Assembly: GCF_018129065.1 (NCBI RefSeq)
Contig: NZ_JAAEDM010000046.1
Span: forward strand, 1-39,459
Length of the DNA: 39,459 bases
Direction of reading: 5' to 3'
Source: Neoroseomonas soli
GTDB lineage: Bacteria > Pseudomonadota > Alphaproteobacteria > Acetobacterales > Acetobacteraceae
How positions within the stretch are numbered: position 1 is the stretch's first letter; each line of letters starts with the position of its first letter. The position numbers and the translations under genes are program-made. Under the pieces are notes generated by a model. It did no database searches. It was not told the origin of the DNA and was given only the letters and a program-made list of their open reading frames with translations. Below are positions 7,047-15,852 of this stretch, one piece after another.

Positions 7047-8072
7047 TCAGACCGCGAGGTCGCTCGCCAGATGGAACAGGCAGTCGCCGCGCTTCGTTCG
7101 CGCGGGGATGCGCTTGCACATGACGATGCCGGCGGCCCTGAAGGCGATCTCGACCGGCGGGAGCCAGGGCGTCTCGGGCATGTGGATGCGCGCGGCGGGC
7201 GTGCCGGGCGCGACGCTGTCGCCGAGTTCGACCAACGGCTCGAAGACGCCGTTCTCCGGCGCGTAGACGTACATCTCCGGCCCGCGCACATCGAGGAAGC
7301 GCGTCGGCGCGGGCGGTTCCGCCCAGTGCTCCCGGCCGAGGATGCCGAGATGGACCAGCAGGTTGCGCAGGCCCCGCTCGGCAATGGCAAGCCCCGACGC
7401 GTTCACCGCCCCCGCGCCGCCGAGTTCCGTGCCGAGCGCGATCTTACCGCGCCTGTCCGCCCCGCTGCCGAGCGTCTGGTCCCCGCCCTGCCCCTGCGCG
7501 CCGCCCTGGATGTAGGTGTAGGGCGCGCCGAAGGCGCGCAGCGCCGCGAGCTGCTTCTGGTAGAGCGCCGGATCGGCCGACTGCTTCGCCAGCGCCGTCG
7601 GGATGTAGTTCAGCGACGACCCGCCCGAATGCAGGTCGATCACCAGGTCGGCCAGCGGGATGAGTTCGCTGTCGATGTAGTGCGCGATCTGCCGCGTGAC
7701 GGTTCCGTCCGGATCGCCGGGGAAGATGCGGTTCATGTTGAGGTCGTCGATCGGCGAGACGCGCCGGCCGATCAGGGCCGCCGGGTAGTTCGCCATCGGC
7801 AGGATGATGACGCGACCCGTGATGCGCTCCGGCGTCAGCCACTTGATGAGGTTGGTCAGCGCGACCTGGCCCTCGTATTCGTCGCCATGGTTGCCGGAGG
7901 TGAAGAGTGCCGTAGGCCCTTCCCCGTTCTTCACCACGACGATCGGGATCGGCAGGAAGCCGTAGGCGGAATCGTGGGTCGAGTGGAACAGGCGGATATA
8001 GCCCGTCTGCTTCCCGTCCTTCGCGAAGTCCACTTCGGGAATGAGGCGGGACTTGCGTTGCATCGGCGACAT
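7047..8072 (-). CDS. succinylglutamate desuccinylase/aspartoacylase-family deacylase
   Basis: 341 aa zinc hydrolase of the M14-related AstE/AspA family. Metal ligands are visible as GNHGDEYEG (H62, E65) and DLHSGG (H148). DLNMNRIFPGD (110-120) is the family's substrate-binding segment, and the C-terminus holds the usual beta domain. Members remove acyl groups from N-acyl amino acids (aspartoacylase, AstE, the ectoine-pathway enzyme DoeB). The length and NMNRIFPG motif are DoeB-like, but no ectoine genes are present. It is the last gene of the transporter operon: its ribosome site GAGGAA overlaps the stop of the upstream ATPase, and the ATG at 8072 lies 8 bp past it. It most likely acts on the compound that the transporter imports. 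The exact substrate is not readable. Confidence 0.82.
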   Translation of the reverse strand: MSPMQRKSRLIPEVDFAKDGKQTGYIRLFHSTHDSAYGFLPIPIVVVKNGEGPTALFTSGNHGDEYEGQVALTNLIKWLTPERITGRVIILPMANYPAALIGRRVSPIDDLNMNRIFPGDPDGTVTRQIAHYIDSELIPLADLVIDLHSGGSSLNYIPTALAKQSADPALYQKQLAALRAFGAPYTYIQGGAQGQGGDQTLGSGADRRGKIALGTELGGAGAVNASGLAIAERGLRNLLVHLGILGREHWAEPPAPTRFLDVRGPEMYVYAPENGVFEPLVELGDSVAPGTPAARIHMPETPWLPPVEIAFRAAGIVMCKRIPARTKRGDCLFHLASDLAV

Positions 8073-8080
8073 GGCGTTCC

Positions 8081-9073
8081 TCAGGCTTTGGGCATCTCGG
8101 TGAGGTGGCAGGCGACGCGGTGGCCCGGCGCGGGTTCGGTCAGCGCCGGCGCGCGTTCGCGGCACACCGCCATGACGTGCGGGCAGCGGGTGTGGAAGCG
8201 GCATCCCGAGGGCGGGTTGAGCGCGGAGGGGATGTCGCCGGCGATGCGCTCCCGCATCCCGCGCGAGCGCTGTGCCGGGTGCTGCGCGGGCACCGCCGCG
8301 ATCAGCGCGCGGGTATAGGGGTGCAGCGGCGCGGAGTAGATCGTCTTCTTGTCCGCGACCTCGACCACCTTGCCGAGATACATCACCGCCACGCGGTCTG
8401 AGATGTGGCGCACGACGGACAGGTCGTGGGCGATGAAGAGGTAGGTCAGCCCCATCTCCCGCTGCAGGTCCTGCAGCAGGTTCACGATCTGCGCCTGCAC
8501 CGAGACGTCGAGCGCGGACACCGCCTCGTCGCAGACGATCAGGCGCGGGTGCAGGATCAGCGCGCGGGCGATGCCGATGCGCTGGCGCTGGCCGCCGGAG
8601 AATTCATGCGGGAAGCGGTCGAGCGCGCGCGCGGGCAGGCCGACCTTCTCCAGCATCTGCGTCACCTGCTTCCGCGTCTCCGCGCCCGGCCTGGCGCCAT
8701 GGATGATGAGCGGTTCGCCGATGATGTCCTCGACCGACATGCGCGGGTTCAGCGCGCCGTAGGGGTCCTGGAAGATGATCTGCATGGAGCGGCGGACCGC
8801 CCGCATCTCCATCCGCCCGAGGCCGGTGATGTCCTTGCCGTCGAAGGCGATGCGGCCCGCGGTCGGCTCGATCAGCCGCAGCAGCAGCCGGCCGAGCGTC
8901 GACTTGCCGCAGCCGGATTCACCCACCAGGCCGAGCGTCTCGCCCGCCATGATGCGCAGCGAGACCTCGTCCACCGCTCGCAGGCTCACGCCCTTGCGCA
9001 GGCCGAACAGGCCGCCGCCGCCGATCTCGAAATGCTTGGCGAGGCCCGTCGCCTCGACGAGGGGCGTGGTCAT
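8081..9073 (-). CDS. oligopeptide-type ABC transporter ATPase (DppF/OppF-like)
   Basis: 330 aa. Walker A GESGCGKS (51-58), Q-loop [12 protein letters not shown], signature FSGGQRQR, Walker [13 protein letters not shown] and H-loop FIAHD are all intact. The C-terminal oligo/dipeptide tail ([14 protein letters not shown]) carries the cysteines typical of this subfamily. Together with the neighbouring ATPase it should form the heterodimeric motor of the importer. The ATG at 9073 overlaps the upstream ATPase stop as ATGA, so the two are translationally coupled. The longer frame upstream is the other gene's sequence read out of frame. Confidence 0.92.
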   Translation of the reverse strand: MTTPLVEATGLAKHFEIGGGGLFGLRKGVSLRAVDEVSLRIMAGETLGLVGESGCGKSTLGRLLLRLIEPTAGRIAFDGKDITGLGRMEMRAVRRSMQIIFQDPYGALNPRMSVEDIIGEPLIIHGARPGAETRKQVTQMLEKVGLPARALDRFPHEFSGGQRQRIGIARALILHPRLIVCDEAVSALDVSVQAQIVNLLQDLQREMGLTYLFIAHDLSVVRHISDRVAVMYLGKVVEVADKKTIYSAPLHPYTRALIAAVPAQHPAQRSRGMRERIAGDIPSALNPPSGCRFHTRCPHVMAVCRERAPALTEPAPGHRVACHLTEMPKA

Positions 9074-10047
9074 GCCGGCGCCAGTTCCCGTGCGCGGAAG
9101 CAGGCGGCGGTGTGGGTGGGCTCCAGCAATTCGAGCGACGGGATGGCGGCGGTGCAGGCCGGCTGCGCGTGGACGCAGCGCGGAGCGAAGCGGCAGCCTG
9201 GCGGGCGGCGCGCCGGTTCGGGCAGCGTGCCGGGAATCGCGACCAGGCGCGGCTTGTCCTCGACCAGCGAGGGCACGCATTCCAGCAGCCCCCGCGTATA
9301 CGGGTGCAGCGGGCGGTCGAAGATGCCGGCGACGGGTGCTTCCTCGATGACGCGGCCGGCATACATCACCAGCACGCGGTCGGCGGTCTCGGCGATCACG
9401 CCCATGTTGTGGGTGATGATCATGATCGCCATGCCGAATTCGTCGCGCAGGTCCATCAGCAGGTCGAGGATCTGCGCCTGGATGGTCACGTCCAGCGCCG
9501 TGGTCGGCTCGTCCGCGATCAGCAGCTTCGGATTGCAGGCGAGCGCCATGGCGATCATCACCCGCTGCCGCTGCCCGCCGGACATCTGGTGCGGATAGTC
9601 GTCCAGGCGCCGCGCAGCGGACGGGATGCCGACCTTGTCCAGCATGTCGATCGCGCGCTTGCGCAGGTCGGACTGGGACAGGCGCTCATGCGCCGCGATC
9701 GTCTCCATGACCTGGTCGCCGATGGAGAAGACCGGGTTCAGGGAGGTCATCGGCTCCTGGAAGATCATCGAGATCCCCGGGCCGCGGATGGACCGCATCT
9801 GGCGGTCGGACATGCGCGTCAGGTTCTGGCCGCCGAAGATCACCTCCCCCGCCGCGACGCGCGCCGGCGGCTGCGGCAGCAGGCCCATGACGGTCAGCGC
9901 CGTGACCGACTTGCCGGAACCGGACTCGCCGACGATGCCGAGGATCTCGCCTTCCCTGATCGAGAAGGAAACCTCCTCGATGGCGTTCACTTCGCCACTT
10001 CCGGTCATGAAGGCCGTGGTCAGGCCACGCACGTCCAGGAGGTTCAC
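9070..10047 (-). CDS. oligopeptide-type ABC transporter ATPase (DppD/OppD-like)
   Basis: 325 aa, starting at a GTG (10047) that overlaps the upstream permease stop as GTGA. Walker A GESGSGKS (40-47), [30 protein letters not shown] and IITHN are complete. [13 protein letters not shown] and the cysteine-bearing tail [10 protein letters not shown] mark it as the D-type partner of the following F-type ATPase. The long in-frame extension to 10665 is out-of-frame permease sequence, not part of this protein. Confidence 0.92.
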   Translation of the reverse strand: MNLLDVRGLTTAFMTGSGEVNAIEEVSFSIREGEILGIVGESGSGKSVTALTVMGLLPQPPARVAAGEVIFGGQNLTRMSDRQMRSIRGPGISMIFQEPMTSLNPVFSIGDQVMETIAAHERLSQSDLRKRAIDMLDKVGIPSAARRLDDYPHQMSGGQRQRVMIAMALACNPKLLIADEPTTALDVTIQAQILDLLMDLRDEFGMAIMIITHNMGVIAETADRVLVMYAGRVIEEAPVAGIFDRPLHPYTRGLLECVPSLVEDKPRLVAIPGTLPEPARRPPGCRFAPRCVHAQPACTAAIPSLELLEPTHTAACFRARELAPA

Positions 10048-10928
10048 TGCTGGATCCTGAGTCGCGGGTCGAGCACGTCGCGCAGCCCGTCGCCGAGAAG
10101 GTTGAGCCCCATCACCGTGATCATCAGCGCGACGCCGGGGATGGTGATGATCCAGGGTGCCTCCCGCATGAAGTCGCGGCCCTCGGCCATGATGTTCCCC
10201 CAGGTCGGCGTGGGCGGCACCGCGCCGACGCCGAGGAAGGAGAGCGTCGCTTCCGACAGCACGGCGTAGGCGAAGAGGAACGAGAGTTGCACGATCATCG
10301 GCGCCATGGCGTTGGGCAGGATGTGGTGGCGCAGGATGCGCCAGTGCCCCGCGCCGGCGGCGACGGCGGCCTGCACGTATTCCATCTCCCGCAGCACGAT
10401 GACGGAGGACCGCACGATGCGCGCCGTGCGCGGGATATAGACGATCGACAGCGCCAGGATGACGTTGAGCGTGGACGGGCCGAGCACGGAGGTCACCGCG
10501 ATGGCGAGCAGGATCGCCGGGAAGGCCATCAGCGCGTCGTTCACCCGCATCAGCGCGTTGTCGAGCCGGCGGAAGTAGCCGGCCGCCGCGCCGATCAGCG
10601 TGCCGAACACCGCGTTCAGCGCCACCACCGAGGCGCCGATGATCATCGACAGCTGCGCCCCCCACACCACGCGCGACCAGAGCGAACGCCCGAAATTGTC
10701 GGTGCCGAAGACCCAGGTCTCGCTCGGCGACAGGAACTTGTTGCGCATCGACAGGCGCTGCGGATCGACGCCGGTGATCCAGGGCGCCGCGATCGCGACG
10801 CCCGCGATGATCCCGAACAGGAAGAGGCCGGTCACGAACAGCCGGTGACGGAACAGCCGCCGCAGGGTGGCGCGCGCGGGGTGTTCCCGCTTCTGCGCGA
10901 TCCCCTCGGCGTCGGCGATCTCACTCAT
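10044..10928 (-). CDS. ABC transporter permease (DppC/OppC-like)
   Basis: 294 aa inner-membrane permease. A cytoplasmic N-terminus leads to a first helix (about 30-50), a periplasmic loop with WVFGTDNFGRSLWSRV (the C-type permease hallmark), then five more helices. The EAA-type coupling loop is around EYVQAAVAAGAGHWRIL before HHILPN. It pairs with the B-type permease, whose stop it overlaps by 8 bp (10921-10928). Confidence 0.92.
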   Translation of the reverse strand: MSEIADAEGIAQKREHPARATLRRLFRHRLFVTGLFLFGIIAGVAIAAPWITGVDPQRLSMRNKFLSPSETWVFGTDNFGRSLWSRVVWGAQLSMIIGASVVALNAVFGTLIGAAAGYFRRLDNALMRVNDALMAFPAILLAIAVTSVLGPSTLNVILALSIVYIPRTARIVRSSVIVLREMEYVQAAVAAGAGHWRILRHHILPNAMAPMIVQLSFLFAYAVLSEATLSFLGVGAVPPTPTWGNIMAEGRDFMREAPWIITIPGVALMITVMGLNLLGDGLRDVLDPRLRIQQ

Positions 10929-11865
10929 AGCGCACCCGCGGGTCGAGCACGGCGTAGAGCACGTCCACCGAGATGTTCACCAGCACGAGGAAGGTCGTCA
11001 CCAGCAGCAGCCCGCCCTGCACCATCGGGTAGTCGCGGCTCAGCACCGCCTGGGTCAGCAGTTGCCCCATGCCGGGCAGGGAGAAGAGAGCCTCCGTCAC
11101 CACCGCACCCGAGAGCAGCAGGGAGACGATGATGCCGACCACCGTCACGATCGGGATCATCGCGTTGGACAGCGCATGCTTCAGCACCACCTTGCCCTGC
11201 GGCAGGCCCTTGGCGCGCGCGGTGCGGATGTAGTCCTGGCGCAGCACCTCCAGCATCGAGGACCGCGTGATGCGCGCCAGCAGCCCCGCCTGCAGCATCG
11301 CGAGGGAGAAGGCCGGCATGGTCATGCTCGCCAGCCAGCCCATCGGGTCCTCCCGGAAGGCGACGTAGCCGCCCGAGGGCAGCCAGCCGAGATGCACCGC
11401 AAACAGGATGATCATCAGCAGGCCGAGGAAGAAGTTCGGCACCGAGATGCCGATCATGGCGAACATCATCGCCGCCTGGTCGGCCCAGGAATTCTGCCGC
11501 AGCGCCGCGATGATGCCGCTGACGACGCCGATCAGCAGCGTGAAGACCATGGCGTAGGCCGAAAGGCCGAGCGTCACCGGCAGCCGTTCCATGGTGGCGG
11601 CGAAGACGCCCTTGCCGAGCAACAGGGACTTGCCGAGGTCGCCCCGCGCCAAGCCCTGGTAGTAGTCGATCAGTTGCATCCAGACGGGCTGGTCGAGGCC
11701 GAGGTCGCGGCGGAGCCGCTCGATCTCCGCCGGCGTGGCGGAGACCCCGGCGATGGCCGCGGCCGGGTCGCCGGGGATCAGCCGCATCAGCCCGAAGGAG
11801 ATCAGGCTGACGATGAAAAGTACCGGGATCGCACTCAGCAGGCGGCGGAAGGCGACCCCGATCAT
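10921..11865 (-). CDS. ABC transporter permease (DppB/OppB-like)
   Basis: 314 aa. It starts with a helix (5-28) and MRLIPGDPAA, the B-type hallmark, then five further helices. The coupling loop is DYIRTARAKGLPQGKVV followed by KHALSNA, typical of dipeptide, nickel and opine importers. The ATG at 11865 lies 4 bp after the solute-binding-protein stop. It forms the channel with the C-type permease downstream. Confidence 0.92.
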   Translation of the reverse strand: MIGVAFRRLLSAIPVLFIVSLISFGLMRLIPGDPAAAIAGVSATPAEIERLRRDLGLDQPVWMQLIDYYQGLARGDLGKSLLLGKGVFAATMERLPVTLGLSAYAMVFTLLIGVVSGIIAALRQNSWADQAAMMFAMIGISVPNFFLGLLMIILFAVHLGWLPSGGYVAFREDPMGWLASMTMPAFSLAMLQAGLLARITRSSMLEVLRQDYIRTARAKGLPQGKVVLKHALSNAMIPIVTVVGIIVSLLLSGAVVTEALFSLPGMGQLLTQAVLSRDYPMVQGGLLLVTTFLVLVNISVDVLYAVLDPRVRYE

Positions 11866-11869
11866 GGCG

Positions 11870-13444
11870 TTATCGCTGGATCCAGACGTTGGAGAAGCGC
11901 GGTATCCGGAAGGGCACGAAGCCCTGCACGTTGGACCGCACCGCCTGCACCTTGGTCAGTGACCCGAAGGGAACGGCGTAGACCCGCTCCAGCACCAAGC
12001 GCTGCATGGTCGCGAAGGCGGCCTGCCGGGCTTCCGCGGAACGCTCGTTGTTCATCGCATGCCACGCCGCCAACACTTCGGGGTCGTCACGGTCGTCACG
12101 CGGCCGGTAGGCGGCGTTCGGGCTGACCAGGAACTGCATCGTCGCCAGCGCGCCCAGGGCCGGCTGCGTGCCCCAGCCCGTGTGGTAGAAATGCCATTCG
12201 TCGCTGTTCAGCCGCTGCGACATCTGCACCGAGGTCGGCCAGTCCACCACGCGCAGGCTGGCGTTGATGCCGATCGCGCGCATCTGCTGCTGCATGACCA
12301 GCGCCGCGTTGTACATCGGCGGGTAGTCGCGGTTGGTCAGGATGGTGATGGGTTCGTTGCGGTAGCCGGATTCGCGCAGCAGCGCGCGGGCGCGCGCCTG
12401 GTCGTTGATGTTGTACGTCTCCTTGCCGGCATCCGTGTAGGCGGGCCGGCCGGGATACTGGAAGCCGACGTTCAGGCGGTAGTTGCCGTCCGTCGCCGCA
12501 TCCATGATGTCTTCCATGTTGAGCGCGGCCTGCACCGCGCGCCGGAAGGCCAGATTGTTGGTCGGCGGCGTCGAGGTATTGGGCAGCGCGATCTGGATCC
12601 ACCAGTTCTCGAGCGGCAGGATGGTGATGGCGCTGTTGCGCCGCAGCCCTTCCAGCGAGCGGGTCGGCACGTCCTCGACCGCCTGGAGCGCGCCGGTTTC
12701 GAGGCCGGCGACGCGCGCGCTGGCCTCGGTCACGATACGGAAGGTCACGGTATCCACGCAGGCGACGCGGTAGCCGCCGAAGCCCGTGCGCTGCTCGAAG
12801 GCGGTGTTGGGCTGGTAGCCGTCGAAGCGGCCGAGGCGCGCGTGGCTGCCGGGGGTGAACTCCAGCAACCGGAACGGCCCAGTTCCGACGGCGCGGAGCT
12901 GCTGCCGGTCGTCGTTCTCGTGCTCCGACGGGATGATGACGATGGGCACCGAGAAGGACGACAGCGCCTCGATGAAGGTCGGCTGCGCCTGCTTCATGCG
13001 GATGACGAAGGTGAGCGGGTCCGGCGTGTCCCACCCCGCCACGTTGTCGAGCGTGCTGCGCTGCAACCCGATGCGGTTGTAGCGGTTGAAGGACGCGGCA
13101 ATGTCGGCCGATGTCATCGGCTTGCCGTTGTGGAAGGTGACGCCGCGCCGCAGGCGGAAGGTGTAGGTCAGGCCGTCGCCCGACTCCTCCATGGATTCCG
13201 CCAGTTCGAGGATCGGGCGGTTGTTCTCGTCCCGCGTCATCAGCGATTCGTACATGTTCATCGCGATGTTGCGGGTCGAGATGGTGCTGGACGTCATCTG
13301 GTCCAGCGAGTTCACGTTGGCTTCCTGCCCGAAGACGATGTCTCCGCCTCGGCTCGGGCAGGTGAAGGGGGCCGCGAGCAGCGGCCCCGCCGGCAGCACC
13401 ATGGCTGCGACGGCAAGCGTGGACGCCAGGCTTACTCGCTTCAT
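11870..13444 (-). CDS. family 5 solute-binding protein of the amide operon
   Basis: 524 aa periplasmic receptor (SBP_bac_5, DppA/OppA family). Signal peptide 1-24 ending LLA/APF; then LTYTFRLRRGVTFHNGKPMTSADI, split as the family motif FRLRRGVTFHNGKPMTSADI (start near residue 95), and VGTGPFRLLEF. The ligand pocket decides what the importer carries, but it cannot be read by eye. Given the amidase-like enzyme upstream and the deacylase downstream, an amide or N-acyl compound is more likely than a plain peptide; this is inference. The start has a run of Gs as its ribosome site, 82 bp after the upstream enzyme's stop. Confidence 0.92.
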   Translation of the reverse strand: MKRVSLASTLAVAAMVLPAGPLLAAPFTCPSRGGDIVFGQEANVNSLDQMTSSTISTRNIAMNMYESLMTRDENNRPILELAESMEESGDGLTYTFRLRRGVTFHNGKPMTSADIAASFNRYNRIGLQRSTLDNVAGWDTPDPLTFVIRMKQAQPTFIEALSSFSVPIVIIPSEHENDDRQQLRAVGTGPFRLLEFTPGSHARLGRFDGYQPNTAFEQRTGFGGYRVACVDTVTFRIVTEASARVAGLETGALQAVEDVPTRSLEGLRRNSAITILPLENWWIQIALPNTSTPPTNNLAFRRAVQAALNMEDIMDAATDGNYRLNVGFQYPGRPAYTDAGKETYNINDQARARALLRESGYRNEPITILTNRDYPPMYNAALVMQQQMRAIGINASLRVVDWPTSVQMSQRLNSDEWHFYHTGWGTQPALGALATMQFLVSPNAAYRPRDDRDDPEVLAAWHAMNNERSAEARQAAFATMQRLVLERVYAVPFGSLTKVQAVRSNVQGFVPFRIPRFSNVWIQR

Positions 13445-13526
13445 GGGCTTTGCCCCCCGTTGATGCGTGGCCTCAGTCGTTCTTCAAACTGTCCGCCGCG
13501 TTTAGCGGATCGTCAACACTCTCTCT

Positions 13527-15728
13527 TCACGCCACGGAGAAACGGCGCAGCACGTTCTCCATGATGTGGCTGACCGGACCGTCGAAGGCGCCGTCCTGCC
13601 ACAGGCTGCCGCACCAGGTGATGGAGCCGGTGGCGAAGACGCTACCGCCGCCCGGCGTGTCGAAGATGACGATCTCCGCCCGCTTCAGCTCGTCCACCTT
13701 CTCCCCGCTGACGGTGGCGATGTGGGAGAGCAGCTCCTCCGGCACGGTGACGAAGGAGGATGGCGGGTCCTCCGACCGCGCCAGGATGGTCGTGCCTTCG
13801 GGCGTGCCGAGGGTGAAGTCGGCGCGGTCCAGTTCGAACCCGGCCGCGCCGCCCCCGGAAAGGCCGTAGTCGCCGAAGGTCTCGCCCGTCACGCCCTCGA
13901 AGATCCAGGCATGCTTCGGGGCGCGCGCGGCGGGCAGCAGGCGGTAATGCGTGCCCTCGAACAGGCCCTGGCCGGAGAAGCCGACGCCGGCCAGCATCTG
14001 CGGCGGGCGGCGGTTGCGTCGCCAGAGGCCGCCATAGCCGCCGTCGGTCTGGTGGTAATATTCGCCGGGTTCCGCGGCCCAGGCGCGGATGCCGCCCTCG
14101 GCGCGGCGCAGTTCCATCACGCCGGGCAGGCCGGGCGTCACCGCGACCCGCCAGTAGAATCCGTTGCCGCCGAGGTACATCATCCGCCCGCCGTCGCGCG
14201 TATAGGCAGCCAGCGCGTCGAGCGTCTGCGGCGTGTGGTATTCCGGATGCGATCCGGTCATCACCACGCGATAGGGCTTCAGCAGGTCCGCCCCTTCGTC
14301 GTGCAGGTCCTCGTCGGTGATGACGTCGAAGGCGATGCCCTTCGCCTCGAGCCAGGCAAGCAGGTGGGTGTCCGCCGGGTAGTGCCGCAGCCCCGATCCG
14401 CGCGCGTCGTCGAAGGTCAGGAAGCCCGGCCGCATGGTCAGGATCGGCCGCAGCCGCGAGGAGAACGCGATGCCGCTGCCGTCCGGATGCTTGTTGTAGG
14501 TGGAGCGGCCATAGACCGGGTAGTCGTCCGGATTGTGCGGATAGGCGCCCCAGGCCGCGACCCGCGCCTTGTACGCCGCATCGGCATTGCCGCGGGCGTG
14601 GTTCGCGTAGGCCTGGTAGGTGAAGGTCGAGGCGAGGAAGACCACCGGCGCCCGCGCCACGCCGCGCGGCGGCAGGACGTAGAGCGGCAGCCAGTCCTCC
14701 CCGCCCTCGCAGGTCAGGTGCAGGGCATAGGCGCCGCTGGGCAGGTCAGGGGGGACTTCGAAGGTGAAGTCCGTCTCCCAGCCGCAATCGCCGAGGTCGT
14801 CGGCGTGGAAATGGATGGCGGCGTAGTCGGCGGGCGCGTGGCGCCAACACATCTCGGCGCCGGACCAGCGGGCGCCGACGACGGCGCGGGTCGGCACGTT
14901 CACCAGTCGGCCATGGCAGCCCTGCGGACCGATGTCGATGATGTCCTGGGTCGCGATGTCGCGGGAGAAATCCCAGCCCGCGAGCAGTTCCGGCGCGAGC
15001 GCGGCAAGGGTCGCGTCCGGATGCGCCCAGGCGTCGCGATAGCCGGCGAGCAGCGCGGGATCCTCGACCTTGCCGGTCAGGTGCCAGCCCGCCGGCGTCC
15101 CGCCATGCGCCGCGATGGTGATGCGCCCGCCGCCGGCCGGCAGACGCAGCCCCTGCACCACCGCCGTCGCGACCTTCGCCGCGCCGCCCTCGAGCGGCAC
15201 GCAGCCCACGGCCACGCGCCCGGTGCCCGGATCGGCGGAAAGCCAGAGGCGATGCCAGCGCCGCAGCGCCGGCGCCTGGCCCGTCGTCACCATCACCGAA
15301 CCCTGCGCGCCATTGACCATGCCGGCCACGCCGTCGCGCCCGATCAGCAGCGTCGCGCCGGCGTCGCCCTCCACTTCGCTCAGCACGGCGGCCTCGCCCG
15401 GCGGCAGGGCGGCCAGCCAGACCAGCGCGGTCCAGGTGCAGGGTCCCGCCTCGCGACGCGGCGCGCGTTGCACCTCCGCGTAGGAGCCGGCATGGATCGG
15501 TTGTCGCCGCCCGCCGAAGGTCACGTCGAAGCGGTGCGACAGGTCCTCGAAGCGCAGGCCCGGTCCCGCCGGGTTCGGGTCGCCGGAGATCACGCGCACC
15601 AGGCGCGCCCGGGCGGCGCCGCCGTCCCGCACGCTCACGCGGGCCTGGAAGGTCTCGCCGGGGCGGTGGGAGAAGCGATCGAGGTAGCCGGTGACCGGCA
15701 GTTCCGCGATGGGCAGGGGCGGCGACAT
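13527..15728 (-). CDS. N,N-dimethylformamidase large-subunit-like amidohydrolase
   Basis: 733 aa, first gene of the transporter operon. Residues about 100-225 look like a concanavalin/LamG-type beta domain. From about 330 the protein matches the C-terminal catalytic part of the DMFase large subunit: STFTYQAYANH (371, 374), YGRSTYNKHPDGSG (Y411), RPGFL and GSHPEYHT (H494, E496). In the Paracoccus enzyme a mononuclear iron is held by two Tyr and one Glu with a nearby His; as I recall their numbers (399, 440, 521, 519), the spacing here agrees well. So it probably hydrolyses a small amide. No DMFase small subunit is in the window. No signal peptide, so it acts in the cytoplasm. ATG 15728 has GGAAGGA 8 bases upstream. 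The native substrate is unlikely to be dimethylformamide itself. Confidence 0.8.
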   Translation of the reverse strand: MSPPLPIAELPVTGYLDRFSHRPGETFQARVSVRDGGAARARLVRVISGDPNPAGPGLRFEDLSHRFDVTFGGRRQPIHAGSYAEVQRAPRREAGPCTWTALVWLAALPPGEAAVLSEVEGDAGATLLIGRDGVAGMVNGAQGSVMVTTGQAPALRRWHRLWLSADPGTGRVAVGCVPLEGGAAKVATAVVQGLRLPAGGGRITIAAHGGTPAGWHLTGKVEDPALLAGYRDAWAHPDATLAALAPELLAGWDFSRDIATQDIIDIGPQGCHGRLVNVPTRAVVGARWSGAEMCWRHAPADYAAIHFHADDLGDCGWETDFTFEVPPDLPSGAYALHLTCEGGEDWLPLYVLPPRGVARAPVVFLASTFTYQAYANHARGNADAAYKARVAAWGAYPHNPDDYPVYGRSTYNKHPDGSGIAFSSRLRPILTMRPGFLTFDDARGSGLRHYPADTHLLAWLEAKGIAFDVITDEDLHDEGADLLKPYRVVMTGSHPEYHTPQTLDALAAYTRDGGRMMYLGGNGFYWRVAVTPGLPGVMELRRAEGGIRAWAAEPGEYYHQTDGGYGGLWRRNRRPPQMLAGVGFSGQGLFEGTHYRLLPAARAPKHAWIFEGVTGETFGDYGLSGGGAAGFELDRADFTLGTPEGTTILARSEDPPSSFVTVPEELLSHIATVSGEKVDELKRAEIVIFDTPGGGSVFATGSITWCGSLWQDGAFDGPVSHIMENVLRRFSVA

Positions 15729-15852
15729 GACGATCGTCCTTCCGGCTGGGCGGATGAAGCGTCGGCGGTGAAGGACGGGGCGTCAATCCACCCGCAGTTG
15801 GCGCGACCGCGCGGAACGTGCCAGCCTTCGCCATCCAGGCAGGAGGTCAGCG
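15729..15852. promoter_or_regulatory. divergent regulatory region of the amide operon and aldolase gene
   Basis: 124 bp between two genes pointing apart, so both promoters must lie here or in the adjoining coding ends. The aldolase side ends with a perfect AGGAGG six bases before its ATG. I could not pick out clear -35/-10 boxes or an operator. Confidence 0.4.

Noticed and set aside
7047..8072. Naming the deacylase as DoeB of ectoine breakdown
   Set aside because: The motifs allow it, but no other ectoine or hydroxyectoine gene is present and the operon context points to a different imported compound.
9070..10665. 531-residue ATPase with a long N-terminal extension
   Set aside because: The extension is out-of-frame permease sequence; the GTG at 10047 gives a normal-length D-type ATPase.
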